50,418 nt of DNA from Pseudomonas sp. (GCF_030147005.1 NZ_JASLAW010000129.1:1-50418); one strand, 5' to 3'. Numbered from the stretch's first letter, positions 16,755 through 25,262 are shown. The notes: a model not told the origin generated them from the sequence alone. A program made the numbers and translations.

Positions 16755-18563
16755 TCATGGCAGTTGTTGCTCCAGCGGCCCGCCCAGGACTTTGAGGTAT
16801 TCCAGCAGTGCCCAACGTTCCTCGGGTAACAAGCCCCGGCCGATGACACCGTTGCCACGCTTGCCGGCACGGAATTCGTGGCCGCTGTTGTGGTTGCCGG
16901 TAATCCGGGTGTCGAACAGGAAGGCGTTTTTGAATGCAGAAGTTTCAAAACCCAGATGACGCGGGTCGTAGTTGAACGTGCCTTTATAGAAGGTGCTGCT
17001 GCGTTCATCCTGGGGGGAAAGCAACTGGTAAATCGTCGGCACCGAACCGTTGTGCAGGAACGGCGGGGTGGCCCATACGCCCGCCAGCGGCCGTGCTTTG
17101 TAGGCACGTAATTCCTGCACGCCGATGGGCAGGCCAAATCCATTCAGGCCGGGGCGCTCGGCTGGGGTCACGCCTGCGGCGCGATAGGCATGCTCTTCGA
17201 CGAACGCGGTGACATAAGCCAGGCCCTGGGCCACGGACATGCGTTTCATGTCCAGTGGTTGGGTTGGCGCGGGGTGCAATTGCACATCGAGCTTGGCCAG
17301 TTCCGTCGGGGCCCATTGCAGGGCGCTGAGGTCGTAGCGCTGGTCGGCAATGTTGTTGGCGGTGCCGGGGTCGGTGCCGATGTCGTCCACCGCAAACATG
17401 TTCAATTGCTGCACCGCTCGACCATTCTCTGCGGTGACGGTGGGCACGTGGCAACCGGCGCAGTTTTGCGCGAACAGCGCACGGCCCCGAGCGGCAAGCG
17501 GCTTGTCGATGGCGCCGAACAGGTCTTCCGGCCAGGTGGGTGGCTTGAGGCGTTGCAAGGTCTCTTCGATCAGGTTCAGGTCGCGCACGCGTACGCTGGA
17601 AGGGTAGCGCGCATCACCCTGCAGGGGCTGGCCGGCATTGTCGAAGAAGTCCAGAGTTGCGCCCACGCCCAGGGCTTCACCGATATTGCGTGCCATGGGT
17701 TGCTGGGCCGAGCCGTTCCATTGCACCCAGTCAAAGGTCCAGATATCCCACAGCTGCGGGTAATCCACGGGCGCGTTGGCGATGCGATAGTTCTCCGGCG
17801 AAATGGCATCGCCAAAGCTGGCATTGGCGATGCGGCCGAAGGCGTCGGTGCGGCCCGGCCCTTCTTCGGTGGGGTAGAGACCACGATGGGTATCGTTCCA
17901 GGCAACCTTGAGGAACTGGTTCAGCGACTGTTTGAAGTCCCGACGCAGTTGGCTGTGCTCGGCTTCGTAGCGGTCACCCAGGACTTGGCGGGCGAAACGC
18001 TCGAACTTCCATGGGTTGTAATAAGTTGCCGCAAGGCTGGCGACCAGGGCTTGGCCGAAACTGCCACCGCGCAAGGTCGGCACGCTCGAGGGCAGCACGT
18101 GCTGGGCTGAGCCGCCGTCGATGCGCAGAGCCTGACCTTTGAAGTGCAGTTCGCCGGTGTGGCAGGCGGCGCAGGTGATATCCAGGTACTCAACGTCGCT
18201 GCCAGCGTTTTTATGCCGGGCAAACCCCACGGGCAGGTTGCCGGGGTTTTGCGTGGTGGGCACCTGCTTGGGGTCCACCAGGAAACCGAAACGGGCCAGG
18301 TAGGCCGGCGTGGCAAAGCGGCGCTCGGAAAAAGGCAGCTCCAGGGCGGTGAACCAGTTGTAGTGCAGGCCTTTTACTTGGGTGCCCTGGGGCGTGAAGT
18401 AGTAGGTCTGGCGGTCGGCGGCGCTCCATTGGTCCTGGTAGTGCACCTGTTCCACGGGCACGTAATCCGGCAGCTTGGGGTTGACGGTGTAGTAGAGCAC
18501 CACGGCCAGAATCAGGGCCAGTGCTATGAGGATCAGGAGTAAAACACGGGTAAAAATGCGCAA
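16755..18563 (-). CDS. Di-heme c-type cytochrome, RoxA/cytochrome c peroxidase-like
   Basis: 602 residues with a single N-terminal membrane anchor (about 6-25), so it is exported but probably tethered. There are two heme-binding motifs, CAACH (131-135) and CAGCH (368-372), and the late motif ATPPFLHNGSVPTIYQLL shared by MauG/BCCP-type and RoxA-type di-heme enzymes. The length and motif order resemble RoxA (latex oxygenase) more than the 330-residue BCCP; whether it is a peroxidase or an oxygenase cannot be told. A TTG start at 18563 is used because no ATG precedes the anchor and AAGGAT lies 9 bases upstream. The mini-catalase gene follows directly, suggesting joint handling of a peroxide or oxidised lipid. 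Confidence 0.85.
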   Translation of the reverse strand: MRIFTRVLLLILIALALILAVVLYYTVNPKLPDYVPVEQVHYQDQWSAADRQTYYFTPQGTQVKGLHYNWFTALELPFSERRFATPAYLARFGFLVDPKQVPTTQNPGNLPVGFARHKNAGSDVEYLDITCAACHTGELHFKGQALRIDGGSAQHVLPSSVPTLRGGSFGQALVASLAATYYNPWKFERFARQVLGDRYEAEHSQLRRDFKQSLNQFLKVAWNDTHRGLYPTEEGPGRTDAFGRIANASFGDAISPENYRIANAPVDYPQLWDIWTFDWVQWNGSAQQPMARNIGEALGVGATLDFFDNAGQPLQGDARYPSSVRVRDLNLIEETLQRLKPPTWPEDLFGAIDKPLAARGRALFAQNCAGCHVPTVTAENGRAVQQLNMFAVDDIGTDPGTANNIADQRYDLSALQWAPTELAKLDVQLHPAPTQPLDMKRMSVAQGLAYVTAFVEEHAYRAAGVTPAERPGLNGFGLPIGVQELRAYKARPLAGVWATPPFLHNGSVPTIYQLLSPQDERSSTFYKGTFNYDPRHLGFETSAFKNAFLFDTRITGNHNSGHEFRAGKRGNGVIGRGLLPEERWALLEYLKVLGGPLEQQLP

Positions 18564-18700
18564 GTTAACTATCCTTGTCGAGTTGTCGCTTTGTTATGCC
18601 ACTACGCCAGGGGGGCGGCAAGTGGCCATGAGCCTGGTAGTGGTCGCTCCCACGATCCGTCGCGGGCCTCCATCATGAATGAAATTGCTTTTAAACACGT

Positions 18701-18727
18701 GAACTTATCAGAAGTTTCCTGCTCACA
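18701..18727 (+). promoter_or_regulatory. Candidate AlgU (sigma-E) promoter of the FKBP gene
   Basis: GAACTT (18701-18706), a spacer of 16 and TCACA (18723-18727) match the extracytoplasmic stress promoter form GAACTT-N16-TCnnA. It lies 84 bases upstream of the FKBP lipoprotein start, a product expected to respond to envelope stress. The -10 match is partial. Confidence 0.5.
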
Positions 18728-18810
18728 TGCCGGTAGCCATTGGTCGTGGCCGCCTGATAAGCTCGCGACTTTATTCAAATGCCCTTTTGGCGCATGAACA
18801 AGGAAATAGC

Positions 18811-19560
18811 ATGAAACAGCATCGGTTGGCGGCGGCGGTGGCCCTGGTTAGCCTGGTACTTGCGGGTTGTGATTCGCAGACCAGCGTAGAGCTGAAAACC
18901 CCGGCGCAGAAAGCTTCCTACGGCATCGGCCTGAACATGGGCAAAAGCCTTGCTCAAGAAGGCATGGATGACCTGGACTCCAAAGCGGTAGCCCAAGGCA
19001 TTGAAGACGCTGTCGGCAAGAAGGAGCAGAAGCTCAAAGACGACGAACTGGTTGAAGCCTTTGCCGCATTGCAAAAGCGCGCTGAAGAACGCATGACCAA
19101 AATGAGCGAAGAGTCGGCGGCGGCCGGCAAGAAATTCCTCGAAGATAACGCCAAGAAAGATGGCGTCGTCACCACCGCTTCCGGTCTGCAGTACAAGATC
19201 GTGAAGAAAGCCGATGGCGCGCAGCCTAAGCCGACCGACGTAGTGACTGTTCACTACACCGGCAAGCTCACCAACGGCACCACCTTTGACAGCTCCGTAG
19301 ACCGTGGCAGCCCGATTGACCTTCCGGTCAGCGGTGTGATCCCGGGTTGGGTCGAAGGCCTGCAACTGATGCACGTAGGCGAGAAGGTCGAGTTGTACAT
19401 CCCGTCCGATCTGGCTTATGGCGCCCAGAGCCCGAGCCCGGCGATTCCAGCCAACTCCGTGCTGGTATTCGACCTGGAGCTGCTGGCCATCAAGGATCCA
19501 GCCAAGGCTGAAGCCGCTGACGCACCTGCCGCACCTGCCGCACCTGCCGCCAAAAAGTAA
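18811..19560 (+). CDS. FKBP-type peptidyl-prolyl isomerase, lipoprotein
   Basis: 249 residues. The signal peptide ends in the lipobox LAGC (Cys20), so it is a lipoprotein. Residues 30-130 form the helical FKBP_N dimerisation arm; 145-235 are the FKBP catalytic domain, with VTVHYTGKLTNGTTFDSS, VIPGWVEGLQLM and the IPANSVLVFDLELL end. The tail is Ala/Pro-rich with AAPA repeats. It catalyses proline isomerisation of envelope proteins, like FkpA/FklB. AAGGAAA directly precedes the ATG. It is monocistronic with its own terminator. Confidence 0.92.
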   Translation: MKQHRLAAAVALVSLVLAGCDSQTSVELKTPAQKASYGIGLNMGKSLAQEGMDDLDSKAVAQGIEDAVGKKEQKLKDDELVEAFAALQKRAEERMTKMSEESAAAGKKFLEDNAKKDGVVTTASGLQYKIVKKADGAQPKPTDVVTVHYTGKLTNGTTFDSSVDRGSPIDLPVSGVIPGWVEGLQLMHVGEKVELYIPSDLAYGAQSPSPAIPANSVLVFDLELLAIKDPAKAEAADAPAAPAAPAAKK

Positions 19561-19578
19561 TCGGCGCTTGAACATGCA

Positions 19579-19602
19579 ACGCCCCGTCTCGACGGGGCGT
19601 TG
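19579..19602 (+). terminator. Terminator hairpin of the FKBP gene
   Basis: AACGCCCCGTC and its exact complement GACGGGGCGTT form a strong stem 18 bases after the stop. The following T tract is interrupted (TGTCGTTT), so termination may be imperfect. Confidence 0.65.
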
Positions 19603-19626
19603 TCGTTTCCGCTGGTTTTAATGCAG

Positions 19627-19722
19627 GCGCGAGCTCGCTCGCGAAGAGCCTGAGGGTGCCGCGTTAAACCAGAAGCGCTGTGCTGGCGTTGACGCTCTTC
19701 GCGAGCAAGCTCGCTCCTACAA
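19627..19722. repeat. REP inverted pair
   Basis: CGCGAGCTCGCTCGCGAAGAGC near 19629-19649 is opposed by GCTCTTCGCGAGCAAGCTCG from 19693, with an inner loop of about 43 bases. It is the same REP family as at the window start. It lies between the FKBP and ykvA genes. Confidence 0.8.
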
Positions 19723-19902
19723 GAAATCCAATCGAACGCGTGTTATGCAATGTAGTCTGATGTAAGACTCGAGCACGGGTAGCCGCACACGCTTGCCAAG
19801 TCAATGAAATCTTGGGTTTTTTTGATGTGCGCAAAAAACGCCCGATCTGACTGCAAGCCTTGTAGCCCGTGGCTTTCAGCCATGAAAAAAGGCTCTGTTC
19901 AC

Positions 19903-19933
19903 AAGGTTATCCACAATTTGTGTGGATAACCTT
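19903..19933. promoter_or_regulatory. Inverted pair of consensus DnaA boxes upstream of ykvA
   Basis: TTATCCACA (19907-19915) and TGTGGATAA (19921-19929) are two perfect DnaA boxes facing each other across 5 bases, within a 13-base perfect inverted repeat (19903-19915 and 19921-19933). The repeat ends 26 bases before the ykvA ATG, so it lies in the promoter or leader. DnaA binding could tie expression to replication or serve as a titration site; alternatively the palindrome acts as an mRNA hairpin. The match is seen directly, the function is inference. Confidence 0.6.
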
Positions 19934-19959
19934 TCTGCCGTATGGAACTGGAGTGACCT

Positions 19960-20424
19960 ATGAAACCACCCTTCAATTTCACCCGTTTCCTGCCCATGGC
20001 CGCACGCTTGCTCGGGCGTGGCCGTTTGCCAACGCTGCTGTTTGCTGTCGCAGCCAAAGGTTCAAGTCAGGGCAATCGGTTGGGCCAGCTCAAGGATGAT
20101 CTCAAGCTGCTCCAGGCCCTGTGCCTGGCTTACTGGCGCGGCGAGTATCGGGCCATCAGCCCCAAGGCGCTGATCTCGGTAGTGGCTGGGCTGATGTACT
20201 TCCTCAGCCCGATTGACGCGATTCCGGATTTTATCCCCATGTTCGGTATGTTCGATGACATCGCCGTGCTGGCATGGGTCATGAAAACCCTGAGTGGCGA
20301 GCTGAGCGCATTTCGCGCCTGGCGCGATGCGCAGCGCCCGGAAAAGCTGGCGGTTGTTGAGCGCCTGCCAGCCACGCCAGAACTGCTGGCTCAGGAAAAT
20401 CCGCAAAAAAACGAGTGCCGTTGA
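19960..20424 (+). CDS. YkvA family (DUF1232) membrane protein
   Basis: 154 residues. The DUF1232 signature YFLSPIDAIPDFIPMFGMFDD is at about residues 85-105, with a hydrophobic segment before and after it. The family is of unknown function and membrane-associated. GGAG lies 7 bases before the ATG. The C-terminal tail (120-154) is polar. The DnaA-box palindrome immediately upstream is the notable feature. The following HTH gene begins 88 bases later with its own leader. Confidence 0.85.
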   Translation: MKPPFNFTRFLPMAARLLGRGRLPTLLFAVAAKGSSQGNRLGQLKDDLKLLQALCLAYWRGEYRAISPKALISVVAGLMYFLSPIDAIPDFIPMFGMFDDIAVLAWVMKTLSGELSAFRAWRDAQRPEKLAVVERLPATPELLAQENPQKNECR

Positions 20425-20512
20425 CGATCCCCCTACGACCTCTGCGGCTGTTAGGATTACACTTCAAAGGAAATAGCTTACTTGATAAGTGCTTTTATCC
20501 TACGGGGCAGTC

Positions 20513-20851
20513 ATGGATATTCAGATCATTTCACGCGATGGCGAACCCGAGTATGCGGTGTTGCCATGGGACCAGTACCAAGCGCTACTAAAAGCAGCCG
20601 GTCAGCATCAACCCACACTTGCTTCTTCCCCTGCCGCACCGATTGCCACCGATCAGGAACTGCGCCCGCTCGCAGCCTTGCGCGGCCTGCGTGAAGCCAA
20701 GGGCCTGGCCATCGAAAGCCTGGCGCGCACGGTGGGTATCAGCCCCTCATATCTCGGCTTGATTGAAAGTGGTGAACGCCAGCCGGATGCCGCCATTCGC
20801 CGCAGCCTGGCCTGGGAATTGGGCGTTGCAGGTTGGAGGGAAGAATCGTGA
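20513..20851 (+). CDS. HTH (Xre-type) regulator with antitoxin-like N-terminus
   Basis: 112 residues. The first 32 residues, including EPEYAVLPWDQYQALL, look like the Phd/YefM-type antitoxin N-terminal element. Residues 55-105 are a Cro/C1-type helix-turn-helix (RGLREAKGLAIESLARTVG, then ISPSYLGLIESGERQP). The ATG at 20513 is chosen over an in-frame codon 24 bases upstream because the N-terminal element begins there. Its stop overlaps the GTG of the next gene. It probably represses its own operon. The toxin-antitoxin reading is inference. Confidence 0.8.
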   Translation: MDIQIISRDGEPEYAVLPWDQYQALLKAAGQHQPTLASSPAAPIATDQELRPLAALRGLREAKGLAIESLARTVGISPSYLGLIESGERQPDAAIRRSLAWELGVAGWREES

Positions 20852-21219
20852 GCCTACGTATCAGCCGTCAACATTGGGATGGGTTACTCAACGAACTGGA
20901 CCAGGCGCGTCGCCAGCGCCATCTGCTGACCTACCGTGCGCTGCTTGAGCGCCTGCAGTTCCCGACGCCGGCGATGCAGACCCTGGCCGCCGCCCTCGAG
21001 CATCTGGCGGCACTGGACGCCAAGGCGGAGCAGCCGTTGCGCAGTTCCCTGGTGATCAGTCAGGGTGCCAGCCGCCTGCCGCGCACGGGGTTCTTCGAGT
21101 GCGTGGAGCGCCTGGGGCGTTTCAGCGGGCCTTCAGACGGCGTGGCCGCCGCGTCCTGGCACGCTTCGGAGGTGGTGCGGGTGTTCGAGTACGAGTACCC
21201 GGAATCCGCCGAAGCTTAA
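20848..21219 (+). CDS. Hypothetical protein coupled to the HTH gene
   Basis: 123 residues, cytosolic, no recognised domain. The GTG at 20848 overlaps the HTH stop (GTGA) and has GGAGGG 7 bases upstream. The N-terminal half is helical (LLNELDQARRQRHLLTYRAL); a strand follows near 75-90 and the end is VVRVFEYEYPESAEA. The 3' end overlaps the convergent EAL-GGDEF gene by 4 bases. It has the position of a partner or toxin in an HTH-regulated pair but no ribonuclease or kinase motif is visible. Confidence 0.75.
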   Translation: MSLRISRQHWDGLLNELDQARRQRHLLTYRALLERLQFPTPAMQTLAAALEHLAALDAKAEQPLRSSLVISQGASRLPRTGFFECVERLGRFSGPSDGVAAASWHASEVVRVFEYEYPESAEA

Positions 21220-22979
21220 GCGGTCAACAGGTCAAGGCTATCGATCACATGGATGCTGTAGCCGGCTATATCTTTTGCATGATGTTTGGCCTGTGACGCC
21301 AGTTCCGCCAACTGGCTGGCATCGAGCTGTGCACAGGCCTGTGGGTACAAATGCACCACACCAATCGACAGTGAAAGCAAGGCGAACTCCTGGCGCACGC
21401 CCTGGCGATTGAGCGCGACGAAGCAGCCGGCGTCGAGGTGCTCGGCGCGGTAGAAGCGCCGGCATTGGGTGTGAAAGTCATCCAGCAGCTGATTGAGCCG
21501 TTTGCGCCAGTCATGCGGGCCCAACACCAGTAAAAAGTCATCGCCACCGATATGCCCGACAAAGTCGCGGCTGGGATCGACCCGGTCGTTCAGGCACTGC
21601 GCCAGGCACAACAGCACTTCATCCCCGCGCCCATAACCGTAGATATCGTTGAATGGCTTGAAGCTGTCGATATCCACGTAGCAGATCACCGACTCACGCT
21701 GTTGCTGCAGCAGACGCGTCAGGCACTGTTGGATCGGCACGTTGCCCGGTAGCAGAGTGAGCGGGTTGGCGTAGCGCGCCTGCTGGATTTTCAGTTCGGT
21801 GATCAGCTTGAGCACGTCGATGACCCGGCCGAGGCCCAGATAGTCGCCGTTCAATGTAATGATGAAATCTTCTTCAATGCGTTGCCGCGCGCGGCTGGTC
21901 AGCAAGCGGCTGACCTGTTGCAGGGATTGGCTCAACTCCACTGCCAGGAAGTCATCGCTCATCAGGCGGCTGATGGGCTTGCGCGCGAACAGGTCGGTGG
22001 CGAAAGGTTTGAGCAGCGCGTCGGAGAGCGAGTGTCGATGCACAATGCCGACAGGCTGGCCGCAGCCGTTGAGCACCGCCAGCGAGTTGAGATTGGCCTG
22101 GCGGCGGAATAATTCGAGCACTTGGGCAGTTGCAGTGTCTTGATCCACCGCCGGTTGTTCAATGAGAAGGGCGCTGAGGTCGCTGCTTTCTTCATTAAGA
22201 GCGATATTGGCGTTATCCGGCTTGGGCAGCATCAAGCGCGCTTCCTGCGGCGGGTGTTCCTGTGGGCGGCAAAGCAGGTAGCCCTGGACGAAATCAACGC
22301 CCATTTCCGTCAACACCGCCAACTCTTCCGGCAGTTCAATGCCTTCGGCGATCACTTGGGCGCGGGATGCCTTGGCAATCTGCAGGATCGAACCGACAAA
22401 TTCGCGCTTGAGGGCGTCCTGGTGAATGCCGTCGATAAAGTGCCGGTCAATCTTCACATAGTCCGGGCGTAGCTCCGACCACAACCGCAGGCTGGAGTAA
22501 CCGGCGCCCAGGTCATCCAGGGCAATGGCAAAACCCATGTCGCGGTAATGATGCAGCGCGGTCTGCAGCAGCTTGAAATCATCGGTGGGCGTTTGCTCGG
22601 TGAGTTCGATCACCACCTGGCTTGGGGGAATGCCGAACTCGCGCAGCAGTTGCAGCGTGCGCCCCGGTTGGTGGGCCGTTTCCACCAAGGATTCCGGCGA
22701 GATATTGAGAAACAGCTTGCCCGGCAGCTTCTGCTCGCTGAAGCGCCGGCATGCGCTCTCACGGCAGGCCATTTCCAGTTCGCTCAGGCGCCCGGCATGG
22801 CTGGCGATGGAGAACAGGGCGACGGGGGAGTGCAGCGGGCTGTTGGACGGGCCACGGCTGAGGGCCTCGTAGCCGAGAACGCGTCGTTCAGACAGACAAA
22901 CGATAGGTTGGAACAGGCTGTGCAAACTGCCTTGAGCCAGAATAGAGCCCAATGCATCCAGCTGTTCGGTCATGGTCAT
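21216..22979 (-). CDS. EAL-CBS-GGDEF cyclic-di-GMP protein
   Basis: 587 residues, soluble. EAL domain (about 15-255): YEALSRG with E38-A39-L40, LNISPE, VIELTE, DDLGAGYSS, VKIDRHF and EGIE all present, so phosphodiesterase activity is likely. A CBS pair occupies about 270-400. GGDEF domain (about 415-587): the active-site loop is GGDDF (478-482), with Glu replaced by Asp, and the I-site position reads PSRD rather than RxxD. Cyclase activity is thus uncertain. The ATG at 22979 is used; another Met is 2 codons on. No clear ribosome binding site is seen. The prc terminator ends 13 bases upstream. Confidence 0.9.
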   Translation of the reverse strand: MTMTEQLDALGSILAQGSLHSLFQPIVCLSERRVLGYEALSRGPSNSPLHSPVALFSIASHAGRLSELEMACRESACRRFSEQKLPGKLFLNISPESLVETAHQPGRTLQLLREFGIPPSQVVIELTEQTPTDDFKLLQTALHHYRDMGFAIALDDLGAGYSSLRLWSELRPDYVKIDRHFIDGIHQDALKREFVGSILQIAKASRAQVIAEGIELPEELAVLTEMGVDFVQGYLLCRPQEHPPQEARLMLPKPDNANIALNEESSDLSALLIEQPAVDQDTATAQVLELFRRQANLNSLAVLNGCGQPVGIVHRHSLSDALLKPFATDLFARKPISRLMSDDFLAVELSQSLQQVSRLLTSRARQRIEEDFIITLNGDYLGLGRVIDVLKLITELKIQQARYANPLTLLPGNVPIQQCLTRLLQQQRESVICYVDIDSFKPFNDIYGYGRGDEVLLCLAQCLNDRVDPSRDFVGHIGGDDFLLVLGPHDWRKRLNQLLDDFHTQCRRFYRAEHLDAGCFVALNRQGVRQEFALLSLSIGVVHLYPQACAQLDASQLAELASQAKHHAKDIAGYSIHVIDSLDLLTA

Positions 22980-22992
22980 GGCGATCTCGGTC

Positions 22993-23030
22993 AAAAAAAA
23001 GGACCGCAGGCTTGAAACCTGCGGTCCTTT
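22993..23030 (-). terminator. Intrinsic terminator of prc
   Basis: Read on the minus strand, AAAGGACCGCAGG pairs with CCTGCGGTCCTTT around loop TTTCAAG and ends in eight T. It is 66 bases past the prc stop and only 13 bases before the start codon of the EAL-CBS-GGDEF gene. Confidence 0.85.
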
Positions 23031-23096
23031 ATTTCACGACAGAATGATGTCTATATGATGACACTCCGAGGAGCAATCACATTAAATTGCCATCAT

Positions 23097-25178
23097 TTAC
23101 TGCTTGGCCACCTGCTTGGTGATTTTCAGGTAGTCCAGCAGGATGCGACCGGTCTCGGCCAGATAGGCGTCGTCTTCCGGCTTGGTTTTTTCCGCCTCGG
23201 TCGGCAGTGCATCTTCATCTTCTTTCTTCAGCTCTTTGAGCGGTGCTTCGCCCTTGGCCTTGCGGCGCACGTTTTCCAGCACGAGCTGTTGATTTTCAAT
23301 GTCGGCGTGCTGCTTGCGACGATCCGCTTCATTGAGGCTGACGGTTTTCTCTTCCATCAACTTCTTGGCCAGGGCCAGCTTGTCGCGGATGAATACGAAC
23401 TCGGCGTCCTTGGCGGAGCGGGTATCGTGGTCAGCTTTCAATTGCGTCAGGAACGGCTTGAACGGGTCCGAGGCCGACTTGATCGCAGGACGGATGGTGT
23501 CCCACGGCATGGCTTCGGGCAGGGCGCTCTCGCCGATTTCCTTGGTGTCGATGATCGACGGGAAGTCAATGTCCGGCAGTACGCCCTGATGCTGGGTGCT
23601 CTGCCCGGAAACCCGGTAGAACTTGGCCAGCGTCAGCTTGAGCTCGCCGTGGTTCAACGGCTGGATGGTCTGCACGGTGCCTTTGCCGAAGGTCTGGCCA
23701 CCGATAATCAGCGCGCGGTGATAATCCTGCATGGCGCCGGCGAAGATCTCCGAGGCCGAGGCCGAGAGGCGGTTGACCAGCAATGCCATCGGCCCTTTGT
23801 AGAAGGCGCCTGGGTTTTCGTCTTCCAGCACGTCGACACGGCCGTCGGCATTGCGTACCAACACGGTCGGGCCCTTGTCGATGAACAGGCTGGTCAGCTC
23901 GGTGGCTTCCTGCAGGGAACCGCCGCCGTTGTTGCGCAGGTCGATGACCACGCCGTCGACTTTTTCCTTCTGCAGTTCCGTGAGGATTTTCTTCACGTCG
24001 CGGGTGGTGGACTTGTAGTCCGCGTCGCCGGCGCGGAAGGCCTTGAAGTCGAGATAGAAGGCCGGGATTTCAATCACGCCCAGCTTGTAGTCCTTGCCAT
24101 CCTGCTTGAGGTTGAGGACTTTCTTCTGCACGGCCTGGTCTTCGAGCTTCACCGCTTCACGGGTGATGGACACGATCTTGCTGGTCTGGTCGTTCGGTGC
24201 ATTGGTGTGCGGAATCACTTCCAGGCGCACCACGCTGCCTTTCGGACCACGGATCAGCTTGACCACTTCGTCCAGGCGCCAGCCGACCACATCGACCATT
24301 TCCTTGTCAGCCTGGGCGACGCCGATGATCTTGTCGGCCGGGGCGACCTGCTTGGTCTTGTCCGCCGGACCTGCCGGCACCAGGCGCACGATCTTGACCT
24401 GGTCATTGTCGCTCTGCAGGACGGCACCGATGCCTTCCAGGGACAAACTCATGTTGATATCAAAGTTTTCCGCGTTATCTGGCGACAGATAATTGGTGTG
24501 CGGGTCGTAGGACATCGCGAAGGTATTGATGTAAGCCTGGAAGATATCTTCGGCACGGGTCTGGTCCAGGCGCGCCAGTTGATTCTTGTAGCGCTTGGTC
24601 AGCAGTTCCTGGATCGCCTTGGAATCTTTACCGGCGATCTTCAACCGCAGCACTTCGTCCTTGACGCGTTTGCGCCACAGGTCGTCGAGCGCGGCGGGGC
24701 TGGTCAGCCAGGCGGCGTCCTTGCGGTCCACCAGAAGGGTTTCCTTCTCGGTGAAGTCGAGCTTGTCGACGCCTTTGTTCAACTCACCCAGGGCGAAATC
24801 CAGACGCGCTTTGACGCGGTCCAGGTAGCGCTTGTAAATGGTGAAGCCGGGCTGCAGGTCACCGCTTTTGAGGAAGTCGTCGAACTGGGTCTTCCACTTG
24901 TCAAACTCAGCGATATCACCGGCCAGGAAGTAGCTGCGCGACGGGTCCAGCAGCTTGAGGTAGCTGTCGTAGATGATCACCGAGCGCGCGTCGTCCAGCG
25001 GCGGCTTGCTGTAGTGATGGCGCTTGAGCAACTCGACGACGTTAAGGCTGGCAATCACCTCATCGCGATCAGGCTGAAGTTTGTCCCAGCTATTGGCTGC
25101 GAACGTATTGGTCGACATCGACGCGAAGCCGAGACCAATGAAAAAAGCGAGGGCGGTGCTGGGGAACAGATGCTTCAT
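23097..25178 (-). CDS. prc: Tail-specific protease Prc (AlgO-like)
   Basis: 693 residues with a signal peptide ending near residue 28, so periplasmic. It has a PDZ domain around 240-330 and the S41 catalytic domain with RLSASASEIFAGAMQDY (nucleophile Ser474) and GGQTFGKGTVQ (Lys499), 25 residues apart as in E. coli Prc. The C-terminal region is charged (DUF3340-like, with KKEDEDALPTEAEK). In P. aeruginosa the homologue AlgO degrades the anti-sigma factor MucA when truncated. An in-frame start 11 codons upstream (25211) is possible; the MKHLF start is preferred because it begins the signal peptide. Confidence 0.93.
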   Translation of the reverse strand: MKHLFPSTALAFFIGLGFASMSTNTFAANSWDKLQPDRDEVIASLNVVELLKRHHYSKPPLDDARSVIIYDSYLKLLDPSRSYFLAGDIAEFDKWKTQFDDFLKSGDLQPGFTIYKRYLDRVKARLDFALGELNKGVDKLDFTEKETLLVDRKDAAWLTSPAALDDLWRKRVKDEVLRLKIAGKDSKAIQELLTKRYKNQLARLDQTRAEDIFQAYINTFAMSYDPHTNYLSPDNAENFDINMSLSLEGIGAVLQSDNDQVKIVRLVPAGPADKTKQVAPADKIIGVAQADKEMVDVVGWRLDEVVKLIRGPKGSVVRLEVIPHTNAPNDQTSKIVSITREAVKLEDQAVQKKVLNLKQDGKDYKLGVIEIPAFYLDFKAFRAGDADYKSTTRDVKKILTELQKEKVDGVVIDLRNNGGGSLQEATELTSLFIDKGPTVLVRNADGRVDVLEDENPGAFYKGPMALLVNRLSASASEIFAGAMQDYHRALIIGGQTFGKGTVQTIQPLNHGELKLTLAKFYRVSGQSTQHQGVLPDIDFPSIIDTKEIGESALPEAMPWDTIRPAIKSASDPFKPFLTQLKADHDTRSAKDAEFVFIRDKLALAKKLMEEKTVSLNEADRRKQHADIENQQLVLENVRRKAKGEAPLKELKKEDEDALPTEAEKTKPEDDAYLAETGRILLDYLKITKQVAKQ

Positions 25179-25262
25179 GCTGATTCGACGCGGGGGCAAT
25201 TGATAACGCATATTAGGCCGTCTTTGAGGGAGCCGGTTCCATATGGTCCGGTCGCATAATGC

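Noticed and set aside
23055..25259. 734-codon open frame antisense to prc
   Set aside because: It mirrors the Prc coding sequence in high-GC DNA, has no ribosome binding site or known domain, and the minus-strand gene is certain.
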